From positions 186,001 to 250,000 of the forward strand of contig VIIQ02000033.1 in NCBI GenBank assembly GCA_007449985.2: a stretch of DNA of 64,000 nt, read 5' to 3'. The position numbers were made by a program, and so were the translations under genes. Of the stretch, positions 1 through 10,300 are shown piece after piece; the first letter of the stretch is position 1; every line of letters begins with the position of its first letter. Origin of the DNA: Desmodesmus armatus. Taxonomy: Eukaryota; Chlorophyta; Chlorophyceae; Sphaeropleales; Scenedesmaceae. The notes beneath the pieces are model-generated. The model made no database searches and was not told the DNA's origin. It saw only the letters and a program-made list of their open reading frames with translations.

Positions 1-133
1 CGAGTCCCCTACCAACCACCTCCCAGAGTCCCCCCCCCCCAGTCCCCTACACCCCCCCCCCCCCCCCCCCCGGGTCCCCTGAACCCCCTCCCCCCCCCCC
101 TCCTCGAGGCCCCCTACCCACCACCCTGCCCAC

Positions 134-749
134 CTGGCACGCCGTGCTTGGGGTGTTCCAGGCCGCGTTTGAAGGCCTTCATGGCTCCAGGCATGCGCTT
201 CAGCCACCACATGCGCAGGGGCATCAGCTTGTCACGCAGCAGGGGGGCCAGGTTGTCCTCATTGGCATTGGGCTGCCCCATCTCCCTGTGGAAAGGATCA
301 GTGAGCGGCACAACAAGGTTGTGGTTGAATTGGTCCCTGCGGGCCACGGGTTCCAGCAAGAAGGGCCAGCTTGTCTTGTTTCCGCATATGCCCCCCCCCC
401 CCCCCCCCCCCCGCGCCTCCCCACGTCCCCCACCCCCTCAGGGCCTGGGCGGACCCCGCCAGCATAGGACACCAGGGGAAAGCGGCAGACCAGGCAGATA
501 GGGCAGACAGGGCATGCAATTTGAGCTTCACAGCAAAGAACTGGCAAAAAGGCTGCAGGACGGTGTCTGACACACACACCTGTTGAGCGTGCGGAAGGTG
601 AGCATGTTCCAATTGGTGGGAGTGCCGCTGGTGAGGACGCGTAGTGGGCTTGTCTTGGCACTAGCCTGGATGGCGTTGCCAGCAGGCTTTCCGGCCTTGG
701 AACCAGGTTGGATGACACTCTCTGCCGCTGCAGTCTCCATAGAAGCCAT
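134..749 (-). CDS. Unrecognised gene, first two exons (partial)
   Basis: Two exons on the minus strand fit in phase: exon 1 runs 749 to 580 and ends AG before GTGTGT, and exon 2 runs 336 to 134, between CCCGCAG and a GTGGGC donor. The joined peptide starts MASMETAAAES, has an Ala/Ser-rich leader of about 35 residues that could be an organelle-targeting peptide, then a conserved-looking stretch (TFRTLNRDQFNHN, then LPLR-like LMPLRMWWLKRMP). I do not recognise the family. The gene continues to the left of the window through a C-homopolymer-rich intron (about 1-133). It is divergent from TRAP-beta, with 305 bp between start codons. A second in-frame ATG lies three codons after the first, so the start is uncertain by that much. 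Confidence 0.5.
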
Positions 750-1054
750 GCTTGCACTTTGATGGGGTGATCAATGCCCAAGTTTGACTGGCCTTTCGCT
801 GGCCGGCGAAAGTGCTCCCAGGGTTGGATAACAGTGTGACAAGTTCAACGAGGGTCTGGGTAAGCTTGGTTGCTGGAATGTGTCCCACTTAGGGCATTGC
901 TCCTTGCCCGAACCCCAGGTGGTTGGACACCAGCTGACTCTCGTTAGGCTCACTCGGCCTCAGACTGTACAGTTGCTCCGTCCATTTGTCACCACACAGC
1001 TCCGCTCCGCTCGGTTCCTTTTGCTGCAGTTGAAACCGTTCGATCAGCAGAGCA
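750..1054. promoter_or_regulatory. Divergent intergenic region, unknown gene / TRAP-beta
   Basis: This 305 bp gap between two opposed start codons must hold both 5' UTRs and the promoters of both genes. I see no convincing TATA box or other named element. The call rests on gene orientation alone. Confidence 0.4.
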
Positions 1055-2682
1055 ATGGCGAACTGGCGTTTCCTGCTGCTGGCTGGTTTGTTGCTATCAG
1101 CTGCAGTATATGTGAGGTCAGAGGAGGCAGCAGCAGAGGCAGAGGATGAGGAGGACTACCAGGAGGCAGAGAAGGCCCACCTGATTGTTCGCAAGTACTT
1201 CAAGGAGGACATGGGCGTTCAGGGCAGGAACCTGACAGTCCACATAGAGGTCTACAACGCAGGCACTGTGTGAGTGGCAGCTGAGTGGTAGCGGAGCGAG
1301 CTTCTCTTGCCTCGTTCAGGATCTTTACGTTGGTTGCTCCGTCCCTCCTGTCCAGCTAAGCTGGACTCCTTCCAGCGGGCGCAGTGCTCTTGCACAGCTT
1401 CAGCCTTCTGCATCCCAGACAGTGGCCGCGACCGGATGAACTGCGCATGCTCAACCACCTCCCCTCAACCACCTTGCTGGCCTACTGTCAAGCAGTGCCT
1501 GACAGTGTGTATGTGCCTGTGCTGCAGCACCGCCAAGGACGTCCAGCTGGAGGATGCCCCTATTCCTGAGAACTTCAACCTGATTGACGGCAGCGTGGGG
1601 GCCCCTCTGGGCAAGATCGATGCCGGCAGCAGCGTGCAGCACAGCTATGTCCTGGTGCCCAGCAAGGGCTCCTTCGGCCTGCGCTTCGAGCCAGCAACCG
1701 TCACATACGTTGCAGAGCTGGACTCCAACGAGAAGCAGGTGCGTGGGGTCTTTCGCATAGCCTCACTGCACCTTGCTAATACTTGCACCCCCTGCACAAC
1801 TGGCCAAGCGTTGGTTGGGGCAGCGGTTTCAGGAAGAGCGAGTTTGGTGCACACCCTGCAGGTTGCAAAGAGTGTCCAGCCTGCGTCCTCTTCAGTGGTT
1901 TCTGGTTTCCGATGCCCTGGATGATCTTAAAACCACAGTCGTGCTGCCCCAAGTTTCGTCATCACTGCACCATCCGTCCCCAACAGCCCTGCCTGCTTCT
2001 GTTTTCACCCTGTTCCTGCTTCTCAGACAACCCGCTCCAGCAGCCCAGGTCTGTACATCCAGACGCCAGCGGAGCAGATCCAGTACTACATGATTGTGGC
2101 GGTGAGTGCCTAGCAGGTCACCGCACATAGTCGCCATGCTACTGTTATGTTGCTGTGCTCAAGTCAACCAACCTGTAGCAAGCTCACCAGACACAGTTGT
2201 GAGCTAGGCGGGTCGTGCTGATGCGGAGCTGCTGTTTCACAGTTGTTTCACCACATGTCCTGCAGTCAGCATAACACAAATCAAGTGTAGACGGGAAAAT
2301 GTATGTACCTCTTCTTGCAGACCATGTGTTGCTTGCGGCGATAGCACTGCCATGGCACCCAGTCATGGGACCCCACTGGTGAATGCCGGAGGAACACTGT
2401 CCCATACTTGTTCTACTCTGTTTTTTGGGTGCACCTGTTGCTGCTGCCTGCGTCACGGACTGACACCTTGTCCTGCCCGCCTGCATGTGCTGCTGCCCCC
2501 CGCAGGGCCGCTATGCCACCCTGGGCATGGTGCAGACCCCCAACCAGTGGCGCAACCTGGCCATTGTGTTCTTCCTGGCCTTTGTTGTGCTGGGCGGCAA
2601 CAGCGCGATGAACAGCCTGAAGGCTTCTCGCAGCGAGCGCAGTCGCGCACGCGCCCTGCAGGAACTGGAGAAGGATGAGTAA
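1055..2682 (+). CDS. SSR2: Translocon-associated protein subunit beta (TRAP-beta/SSR2)
   Basis: Four exons join in phase: 1055-1269, 1528-1738, 2027-2101 and 2506-2682, giving 225 residues. TRAP-beta is a single-pass ER membrane glycoprotein that sits with the Sec61 channel and assists protein translocation. The sequence shows an N-terminal signal peptide (WRFLLLAGLLLSAAVYV), an acidic stretch, a lumenal beta-sandwich-like region with an N-glycosylation sequon (NLT near residue 50) and the motif VYNAGTVTAKDV. Near the C-terminus are one membrane helix (NLAIVFFLAFVVLGG) and a short basic cytosolic tail ending KDE. The tail is not a KDEL retention signal. The length is slightly more than the usual roughly 180-190 because of the acidic N-terminal insert. 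The ATG at 1055 is chosen because it begins the signal peptide. Confidence 0.9.
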
Positions 2683-4204
2683 CTTGCAAGCACACTAGTG
2701 GTGGCTGCTTGGGGAGGGTGGGCGGGTGCGTCTGGGGAGGATGGGGCAGGGGTGTTGTGTTGTGCCATGACCTTGTGCTTTGGGGCTGTACAGCGGACAA
2801 GCTGCGCCATGCACTATCTTTGTGTGCTGTCTGTCATTTTGCGATGTGTGTGTGCTGTCTGCCATGTGCGCTGTGCGAGTCGGGTGGCGGTCTGGAGCTG
2901 ACGGGCCAGCTGCACGTACGACGCGTTTGTTGACACAACTTTGCAACCAGCCTAGCATCTCATCAGCAGGCCCATTCATGGCTGTGTGGTGTGTGTGCGG
3001 GATGACATGTACCTTGATGAAGAGGGCGTGTGTGATGCGTTTTTGTGTGGACCTGCACACATCCCAATTGTTCAACACACCCCTTGAAGACAGGTCATTG
3101 TAGTATTTGCGGACTGGACCCTGCGTCCTGGTGCACTGCAGCAGTGGGAAGCACCTGCTTTCAGCCAGGTGTGCTGCTGCCTGTGTTACTTGTTCCCTAA
3201 CTGGGTTGCAGCTGTTTTGCCATCATGTTGTGTGCTTCAGAACTGGTTGAACGCTGCTTTTTGGGGCAGTTTGGTGCTGCAATCAGCACTTTCTTGGTCA
3301 TGTTGGATTGTAATTGTGCTCATGCCCTGCTGTCACAATGTGGCTCAAACTAGTGGCAGACATAAAGCCTTCAGTGAACTGTTGCACAAGATGCCGTTGG
3401 ACGCATGTGAGTGTTGATCTTTCATCCAGGTACATCTCTGCAGCCTGCACGCAAACCCATAGCTACATCCCTTTAAATGGAAATACCACCAGCTGACAAG
3501 GGCCATGCACCATCTGGGTGTTCAGCACGGCCTGAATCACCCCAGCACATGACTGCTGAGGCTTGCAGTCCCAACGGCAGAACATGGCTGCATACCACTT
3601 CAAAAAGGCAACAAGCCACTGGGTTGGGAAAACGCAGTGACCAAGCCATGCAGCGTGCAATACTGCAGCAGCATGAGGTGTGTCGTCAATCAAAGACAGC
3701 TCCCAGACAACCAAGCCATGCAGCACCCAGTGCCTCCCCCATGCCCACAGAAGCACTATGATGTCGACTTCTGAGTGGCTCGACCACTGGGGTGACCGTT
3801 CCTGTGCATGCATGAAACCATGCAAACAAACTCATGCAAATGCGGCCGGTGCTGCCTCGGGCGTCACGCCTGGTGACCTGCTGCTCCCAACATTGGAATG
3901 CCTGGGATTACCAGCCACTCAAGCAACCTATCATGACTGCATGGGCACCTCACAAGCACGACTTAAGTGGAATGGTGCACTGCTTTGCCTGCAGCAGAGG
4001 GCTGCCAGCAACATGGTTTGTCGCCAGCGCCTTGCTTAGGCCGCATGTACAAATTCAGCCAATCGACCACGAACCATAGCAACCACAGGGGCAGAAGTGC
4101 AAATCCGTGCAAATCAACCCACACAAAATGCCCCCTGCTTTGCTATTCCGAAATGTGTCCCAACAGAGAAAGGGCGTCCAAGGCCAACTCAGCATGAGAG
4201 ACGA
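2683..4204. other. Convergent 3' regions of TRAP-beta and NadC
   Basis: About 1.5 kb between two stop codons facing each other. The plus strand is TG-rich up to about 3450, as in 3' UTRs of plus-strand genes here, and becomes AC-rich afterwards, as expected of the minus-strand NadC transcript. Short open frames are present but show no splice logic or family resemblance. I see no gene. Confidence 0.5.
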
Positions 4205-6955
4205 CTACTTGGCGACAATGTTGAGGGAGATATCAAGCGCCTTCACACTGTGCGTCAATGCCCCTACACTGATAAAATCCACTCCACTGGAAGCAATGGC
4301 AGCGACCGTCTGCAGCGTCACGTTGCCGCTGCCTTCCGTTGCCAGCTTGCCATGCACCAGTGCTACTGCCTGCTTCAGCAGTGACACATCCACACCCCCG
4401 GGGCAGCTGGGGTCCAGTCGCGTCATGTTGTCAAGCATGACACGCGTTACGTGCGGCGCGCCTGACGCAAAGACCTCCAGCAGCTAAAAGGGAAAGGGGA
4501 CAGCGCAGAAGCAGGGTAGCCACAATGTCAGCTTTGAGATACCGCGATGGCGGCAGGCACATGATTGTGCCAGTGAAAGCATCAACTGGAGGTGTGAAAG
4601 GTCCAGACACATGGACGTGCGGCAAGGACCAGACAGCCTGTTTGGAACATAACTTGCCCGGCAATGGTTGACAACAGCGTGCAAGCGGCTGGGTTGCAGG
4701 TGTTGCGTGTTCCCCAAGGGCCTTGAAGAACATCCAACACCTGCAACCCAGCCGCTTGCACGCTTTTGTCAACCATAGGTGGCAACCAGCTTGGTCAAAC
4801 GCCCTATGCCCCTGTCTCCTTTGTACAGTGATCTGGGCCCCCTTGTCGCTGGGGACACTGTCCGCGCAGCTTGTCCTGCACGTCTACTTCAGTTTGGGAG
4901 AGAAGCACGATTGGCTGTTGCTTTGGGGGGGGGGGGTACCAGGGAGGGCGTAATCCCACCGGCTGGCGACACACAGCGCAATCAGGCGAAACCAATTGCC
5001 GGGGGCCTGAGGCAAAGCCTCACCAATGAGATCGCCTAACACCCCTCTACCAATGAGATCGCCTGACACCCCTATTGGCTGTCGCTGGCTCAGAAGATCC
5101 TCTTAGAGGAGTGGCACTCCAACCTACAGCAGGGCAGCTCACCTCCTGCAGCTCCTCCATTGTGCGCGTCTCCACCTCTATCTGAACGTCATCCAGCTTG
5201 TGCTGCTGGATGTATGCCTCTGCTGCCGCCACTGCTTGCCTGCACGTACACACCAGCCAAGGGCAGCCACAGTAAAAAAAGCCACAGTCAAGATCTGGCC
5301 ACCTACAAACGGCACGCACCAGCTGCAGCATATATTGAAAAGGAGGGCCGGCAAAGCTGTGTGTGCCCAACAAAGCCAACAAAAGAACTTGACTTGCCAC
5401 GGCGGCGGAAATGACGCCACTGACTTGCAACATGGCATGCTGTGCAGCTGCTGCCTCAGCGGTTCGCCTTTCTCAGCAACAGAGGGCTGCAATCAACCTG
5501 TCGGTGCCCCCTTTGCCCATGCTGCAGCCAGCACACCTGATGCCGCCTGCTGCTGCGATATGGTTGTCCTTGATCATCATCATGTCAAACAGGCCCATGC
5601 GGTGTGGCATGCCGCCGCCAAGAGCAACTGCCCACTTGTCCAACAACCGCAGCCCCGGCACCGTCTTGCGCGTATCTAGAATCCTGCAGCCCGCAAACGT
5701 TCAACACAATAAACCGCTCACACACATATATCACGGGAAACTAGGGTGGCAGGGGGCGTATAGCAAGCCTGATGCAGTACTGGAGCCAGCCAACTCCCAA
5801 CCAAACACCACGCTGCTATCAAGCCCCCAAGCCCAATTTGGGGGTGGGGTCAATGCGTGCCTTCAGTGCTGTTGCAGCTGCCCCAAATCCAAAGCTGCTT
5901 GACGCGGAAGCTCACCTTGCCTTGTGTCCTGCTGCTGCGCTGACCATGGCTGCTGTTGCTGTTGCGATGCCGCTCATGCGCTGCATGAAGTTGAGGCAGA
6001 TGCGCTCAGCAACCAAGATGGAGCGTGCACTGCCCTGAATGCTGCCAAACTCCCGGCCCTTCTGCACGCTGTCTCCATCTGGAATGCGCCAGCACAGCAC
6101 AGCGTGGCACACAGCATAGCATGACAAAGCAGAGCAACAAGTTACCAATGCATGCAGTACACCAACAACTAGGCATTGCACATGCACTAGGAAAAGGACA
6201 AGAGGCTTGGTGTGCAGACCGCTTTGCAGCACTCGGCTGTTGATATGTGTGTTTGCCTGCAATTGTATGGCCCCAAGAGCAGCAGGAGGCCGCATCATGC
6301 TACCATTACAGCAGTGGCCAACTGCTGCACTGCATACCCATCATCTGAGGGCACACTGTACTAAGCAACCCCAAAGCTTAAACTGCCCCACCTGCTACAC
6401 TCCATGTGACTGTCAGGCTGGGGTCCACCTGTGCGCACACCATGTCTGCGACTGCCAGGCCTGCTACAGTGCCGTCAGCTTTTGCAAGAAAGGTGGCTGT
6501 TGCCTGGGTGGACTCTGGTATCCTGCAGCACACCAGGTGGGCAGATGCTGTGGCCTGATCAGCCAGCGCAGCAGCTCAGGTGGGCTGACATCGCTTGCAC
6601 AGGCGCTGATACTGCCACAGCACAGACATCGCAAGTGCTAGGGCAGCAACGGCATGGAACAATGTCTGAAACTCAGCTCACGTGGACAGAGTGGTGATGT
6701 CGCCCCTGTTGCCTGCATCCTCTGCCAGTGCTGCTGCAATAACCTGTGAAAAACAATCAAATGGTCGGATGCAGCAGTCACGGGGCGCTTTAGGCCCCAA
6801 GCTGGAGCCCCTCGGCCATGTATGAGCATGTAGCCATAACTGCTGCCAGGCTGCTGCCACCAATTGCACTGCACACTCACTGCTGAAATGTCATAGGTGG
6901 GGTGAAAGGGTGGGGAAGCCTTCTTTGCGACGGTGGGGGCAACTGCTACGCTCAT
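4205..6955 (-). CDS. NADC: Nicotinate-nucleotide pyrophosphorylase (quinolinate phosphoribosyltransferase)
   Basis: Seven exons on the minus strand: 6955-6881, 6743-6682, 6522-6392, 6078-5916, 5683-5537, 5239-5143 and 4483-4205, giving 317 residues. The enzyme joins quinolinate to PRPP to make nicotinate mononucleotide, CO2 and pyrophosphate, the entry step of de novo NAD synthesis. Diagnostic stretches in order are [39 protein letters not shown] (substrate-binding Arg/Lys), [31 protein letters not shown], and the C-terminal [20 protein letters not shown] followed by SVGALTHS. The N-terminus before the first conserved block is only about 20 residues, shorter than the plastid transit peptide of land-plant enzymes, so targeting is uncertain. 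Intron 6 contains a large hairpin. The start codon is divergent from DRC1. Confidence 0.93.
4665..4775. repeat. Large inverted repeat (hairpin) in NadC intron 6
   Basis: The arms, about 4665-4713 and 4724-4775, are near-perfect reverse complements of roughly 47 bases (TGGTTGAC...GCAAGCGGCTGGGTT against AACCCAGCCGCTTGC...GTCAACCA) around a loop of about 10 bases. This looks like a miniature foldback element or a precursor-like hairpin. No flanking target duplication was obvious. Confidence 0.75.
5022..5073. repeat. Two-copy 25-bp tandem repeat in NadC intron 6
   Basis: The sequence ACCAATGAGATCGCCT plus AACACCCCT (second copy GACACCCCT) occurs at 5022-5046 and 5049-5073, with one mismatch. 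It lies just downstream, on the minus strand, of exon 6 and has no evident function. Confidence 0.7.
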
Positions 6956-7324
6956 GGTGTTGCGTCTGTGAGTGTCAAGTTGTCAGGAGGGTGAGCACAG
7001 CAGCTGCACAGCAGTTGAACTTGCAAACGGAGTGCACGCAGGTTGCATGCGACAGAAAACTTTCACGGTTGTTCAAAACACGCACACCAGTCTCCGTGCA
7101 GGCTGAAGCTCTCAGACGTTGCGTTTTTAGTCAACTTTAGTCAAACACCAACAGCCAACTGCAGTAACTCAGTTGATTGACCACGCGTGTTAATTTGGTG
7201 TGTATGTACCTGCTATAACTGGTTTGCTGAGGTAGCTGTATCGTGTAAGTCACTGCTGGGGTGGATTGGACACAGCAAGCTTGACCCAAGCAGCAGATTT
7301 CAGCAGGAACCCCACAACACCATT
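6956..7324. promoter_or_regulatory. Divergent intergenic region NadC / DRC1
   Basis: 369 bp between opposed start codons, so it holds both 5' UTRs and core promoters. Two nearby TAGTCAA copies (about 7128-7143) are visible, but I cannot assign them to a factor. A housekeeping gene faces a ciliary gene here. Confidence 0.4.
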
Positions 7325-10300
7325 ATGGGTGAAGACTTGGTGCAGCATGACCCTGACAGGTATGTCTCTGCCTTCTGTGGCTGCAAGGGCTGGACAACCA
7401 AGACGGACAGTACTGTGGGGTCCCTGCCTGCCCTGATAAGCTCAAGCTTGACACCTTCATATGCAGCAGCCCTGCACATCCGTCCCTGGAATTTCTGGTG
7501 CCTGCAGGTCAGCCAGAATTGCAGCCAGATGCAAGCGCATCCAGGAGAAGCTTGCAGCTGCCCGGCAGGGTGACAGTGCTGGTAGATTGAAGATGCACTG
7601 CTGTTGTGGACCCCAGCGAGCTGCATCTGCATATCTCCACCTTCATGAAGCATCAGTGCAGCAGCAGTTTAACTTGCAGCACAGTACACCACACAACCAC
7701 CCATCTATGTTTGCAGGCGCTCAGGAAGTTGCTCAGCAACAGGGCACCACCAAGACCATGCAGCAGCTGCTGCAGAGCTCCAAACGGCTGATCAAGCTCA
7801 AGTTTGAGACGCAGCAGGCTGTCACTGCTGTCAAAGTCCAGAGCGATGAGCAGGAGAGCATCAGGCGTCAAAAGGATGAGCGCATGCGCCAGGTGAGGTG
7901 CCTCTTGAACAGTGGCAACACTGATACAGCTCCCAACTGCAGCATCAGCAGTGGTGAACCAGCACTGCAAATAATTCCAGCCTCTTCCTTTACAGAAACG
8001 CATGCTCAAACAAGGGGAGGCGGCTCAGCCATTTATGCTAGGCCCATGTGAGAGCATATGATCAGTCAGTCACCCACCCCACCCTGCTGTCCTTTTGCTG
8101 CCTGCCTCGCAGGACCTGCGGGCAAAGCTGCTGGCAGAGGCAGAAGCAGCAGCAGGAGCCAACACCACGATATCAGGGCGCTGGTCAGGCGTGCTGAGCC
8201 ACAACGTGCCACAGGACATGTTCAATGCCATAGAGCAGCAGAGAATGGCATGCGAGGCTGTCATTGCCAGCAAGGACAGACTCATAGCAGGTAGGGTGTG
8301 CAGTTTCAAACTGCTTGAAGCGTTGTCAGTGGCAGCAATAGCACTGGCTCAAGATCAGCACAGCACAATCAGAGTGCTAGCAGCAGGGGACCTCGACGTT
8401 CAGGGCGGCCTATGGACGCCAGCAGGGAAAAGGCCACATCAACAGCCGCTGCTGTTGGCGGTGGCACCATGCCAACCCTACCCTGCTGTATGATGCAGTA
8501 CATGAGCAGCTGCCACTGCTGTTGCACTGTATGCACCAGCACTCACGGCAATGTGTCTTCTGTGCTGCAGCACACTCCCTGTTGCCACTGTTGCTGACGA
8601 CAAATCAATACCAACTTGGTATTGAATGACATGTCAGCGCCATCATGCATGTTACTGTCACACCCACTGTCCACATCATCTAAATCCTGTGCGATATGTG
8701 CATGTGCTGCCTGCAGACATCCGCACAGCCTTGAAAGCCAAGGACGAGGACTATGTCAAGCTGCTGAAGCGGCAGGCTGCTGACGTGGACGCCATGCTGT
8801 CAGCCATGGGGCGGCAGCTGAGTGAGATGACGGCAGCATACAGGGAGGAGCTGGAGACAGTGGAGGGGGTGCTGATGCAGGTGCGCATGCATGTTTGCAG
8901 CAGCGGCAGGGGCAGAAACACAGCAGCTACTTCACTGGCAGCAGCAGTGCAGTTGGCATCCTGGTTTCTCTGTTTGAAACAGCAGAGGTCAACCAGCTGG
9001 GCAGGGTCTGTCACAAGGGATCCCTGAGTTGCGCTGTGCATGTTCATGGCACCGCGGGCAGCGCATCCCTCCCTCGCTGCAGGACACATGTGTTGCCGCA
9101 TAGTGTACAGCAGGAATGCTTCAGCACTTCAGCAGGAGCACACCACAAACAGTGGGCCCACTGGGCCCACAGTGGCACTGTCAACAACCACACACTGGCC
9201 GCCTTACCAGTCCGGCGATTGCCTCACCCGTGCCTCTGCATGTCTGCATGTATGTGTGCAGGAGCGTGCTGAGCTGCTGGCGTCCAACCGCAAAGAGGTT
9301 GGCGCACTGCTGGAGGCTCGTGCAGCAGCAGAGTCCACTTTCACAGACAAGTACCTGGCAGCAGTGGAGACGTATGCACAGAACCTTGAGCACCTGAGGC
9401 ATGCAGACGCCGAGGAGTACCAGGTGCTCAAGATCAAGTGAGTGGCCTGTACACGGCGCAGGGAGCCCAGCACGGGGTTGCGTCCCCTGTGCCTTGATGC
9501 TCATGACTGACGGTCTCAGCTGCATCTCCCCTCAGAGAGAAGGGCCCCTGTATGCCACACCCCTGGTTGCGGCAAACGCCAGGTTCCCCTGACGTACGCA
9601 TGTGAGCTACAGTGCACATTGCCTTGCATGCTGCTGCTCAAGCCATTTGTGAGCTACAGGTGTGGGCGTGCTGATACGGTGGCCCAGCCTGGTCTTGACG
9701 CAGCTGCAGAAAGCCCGTCCCTCCCAACAAAACTCTCACACCACAGCAACTGCACGATGGATTGCATTGCAACTGAGTACTGCTGCGCACATGCCAGGGG
9801 TAACACGCTGTGCATTGTTGCACCTCTGCGGCAGGCTTGAGTTGGACATCGCCCTGCTTGAGCAGCACTTGGAGACCATGCGCGCCACCTACCAACTCAA
9901 CGCAGAGAAGCTGGAGTACAACTACAGGGTACTGCTGGAAAGAGATGCAGGTGTGGTCCTGGAAAATAAGGACAGTGTGTTGGGCTGTGGTTTGTTTGGC
10001 CTACTCAACACGGGATACATCCAATCCAGGGAACGTTGCGTCTCCGCAACCATCACATGAGCCATGCACCCTTGCACACCCATGTTACGCCCCGATGTGC
10101 AGTCATGTCATGCTGTGCTAGGCTGCATCGTGCTGCTGTGCCAGCACGTCTGGTGTCGTTGATGGGGACGCGCTGTTTGTCCTGCCGTTGCATGCACACA
10201 ATCGCATGCATGGACACTGTGTGGGGTCAGTGCAAACACTGTGTGACGGCAGCCGGGCTGTGCATGTGTGTGCGCAGAGAACACGGCCACCATCAACCAG

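Noticed and set aside
1307..1924. 205-codon plus-strand frame in TRAP-beta
   Set aside because: It reads through introns 1 and 2. The spliced model removes both in phase and matches the family.
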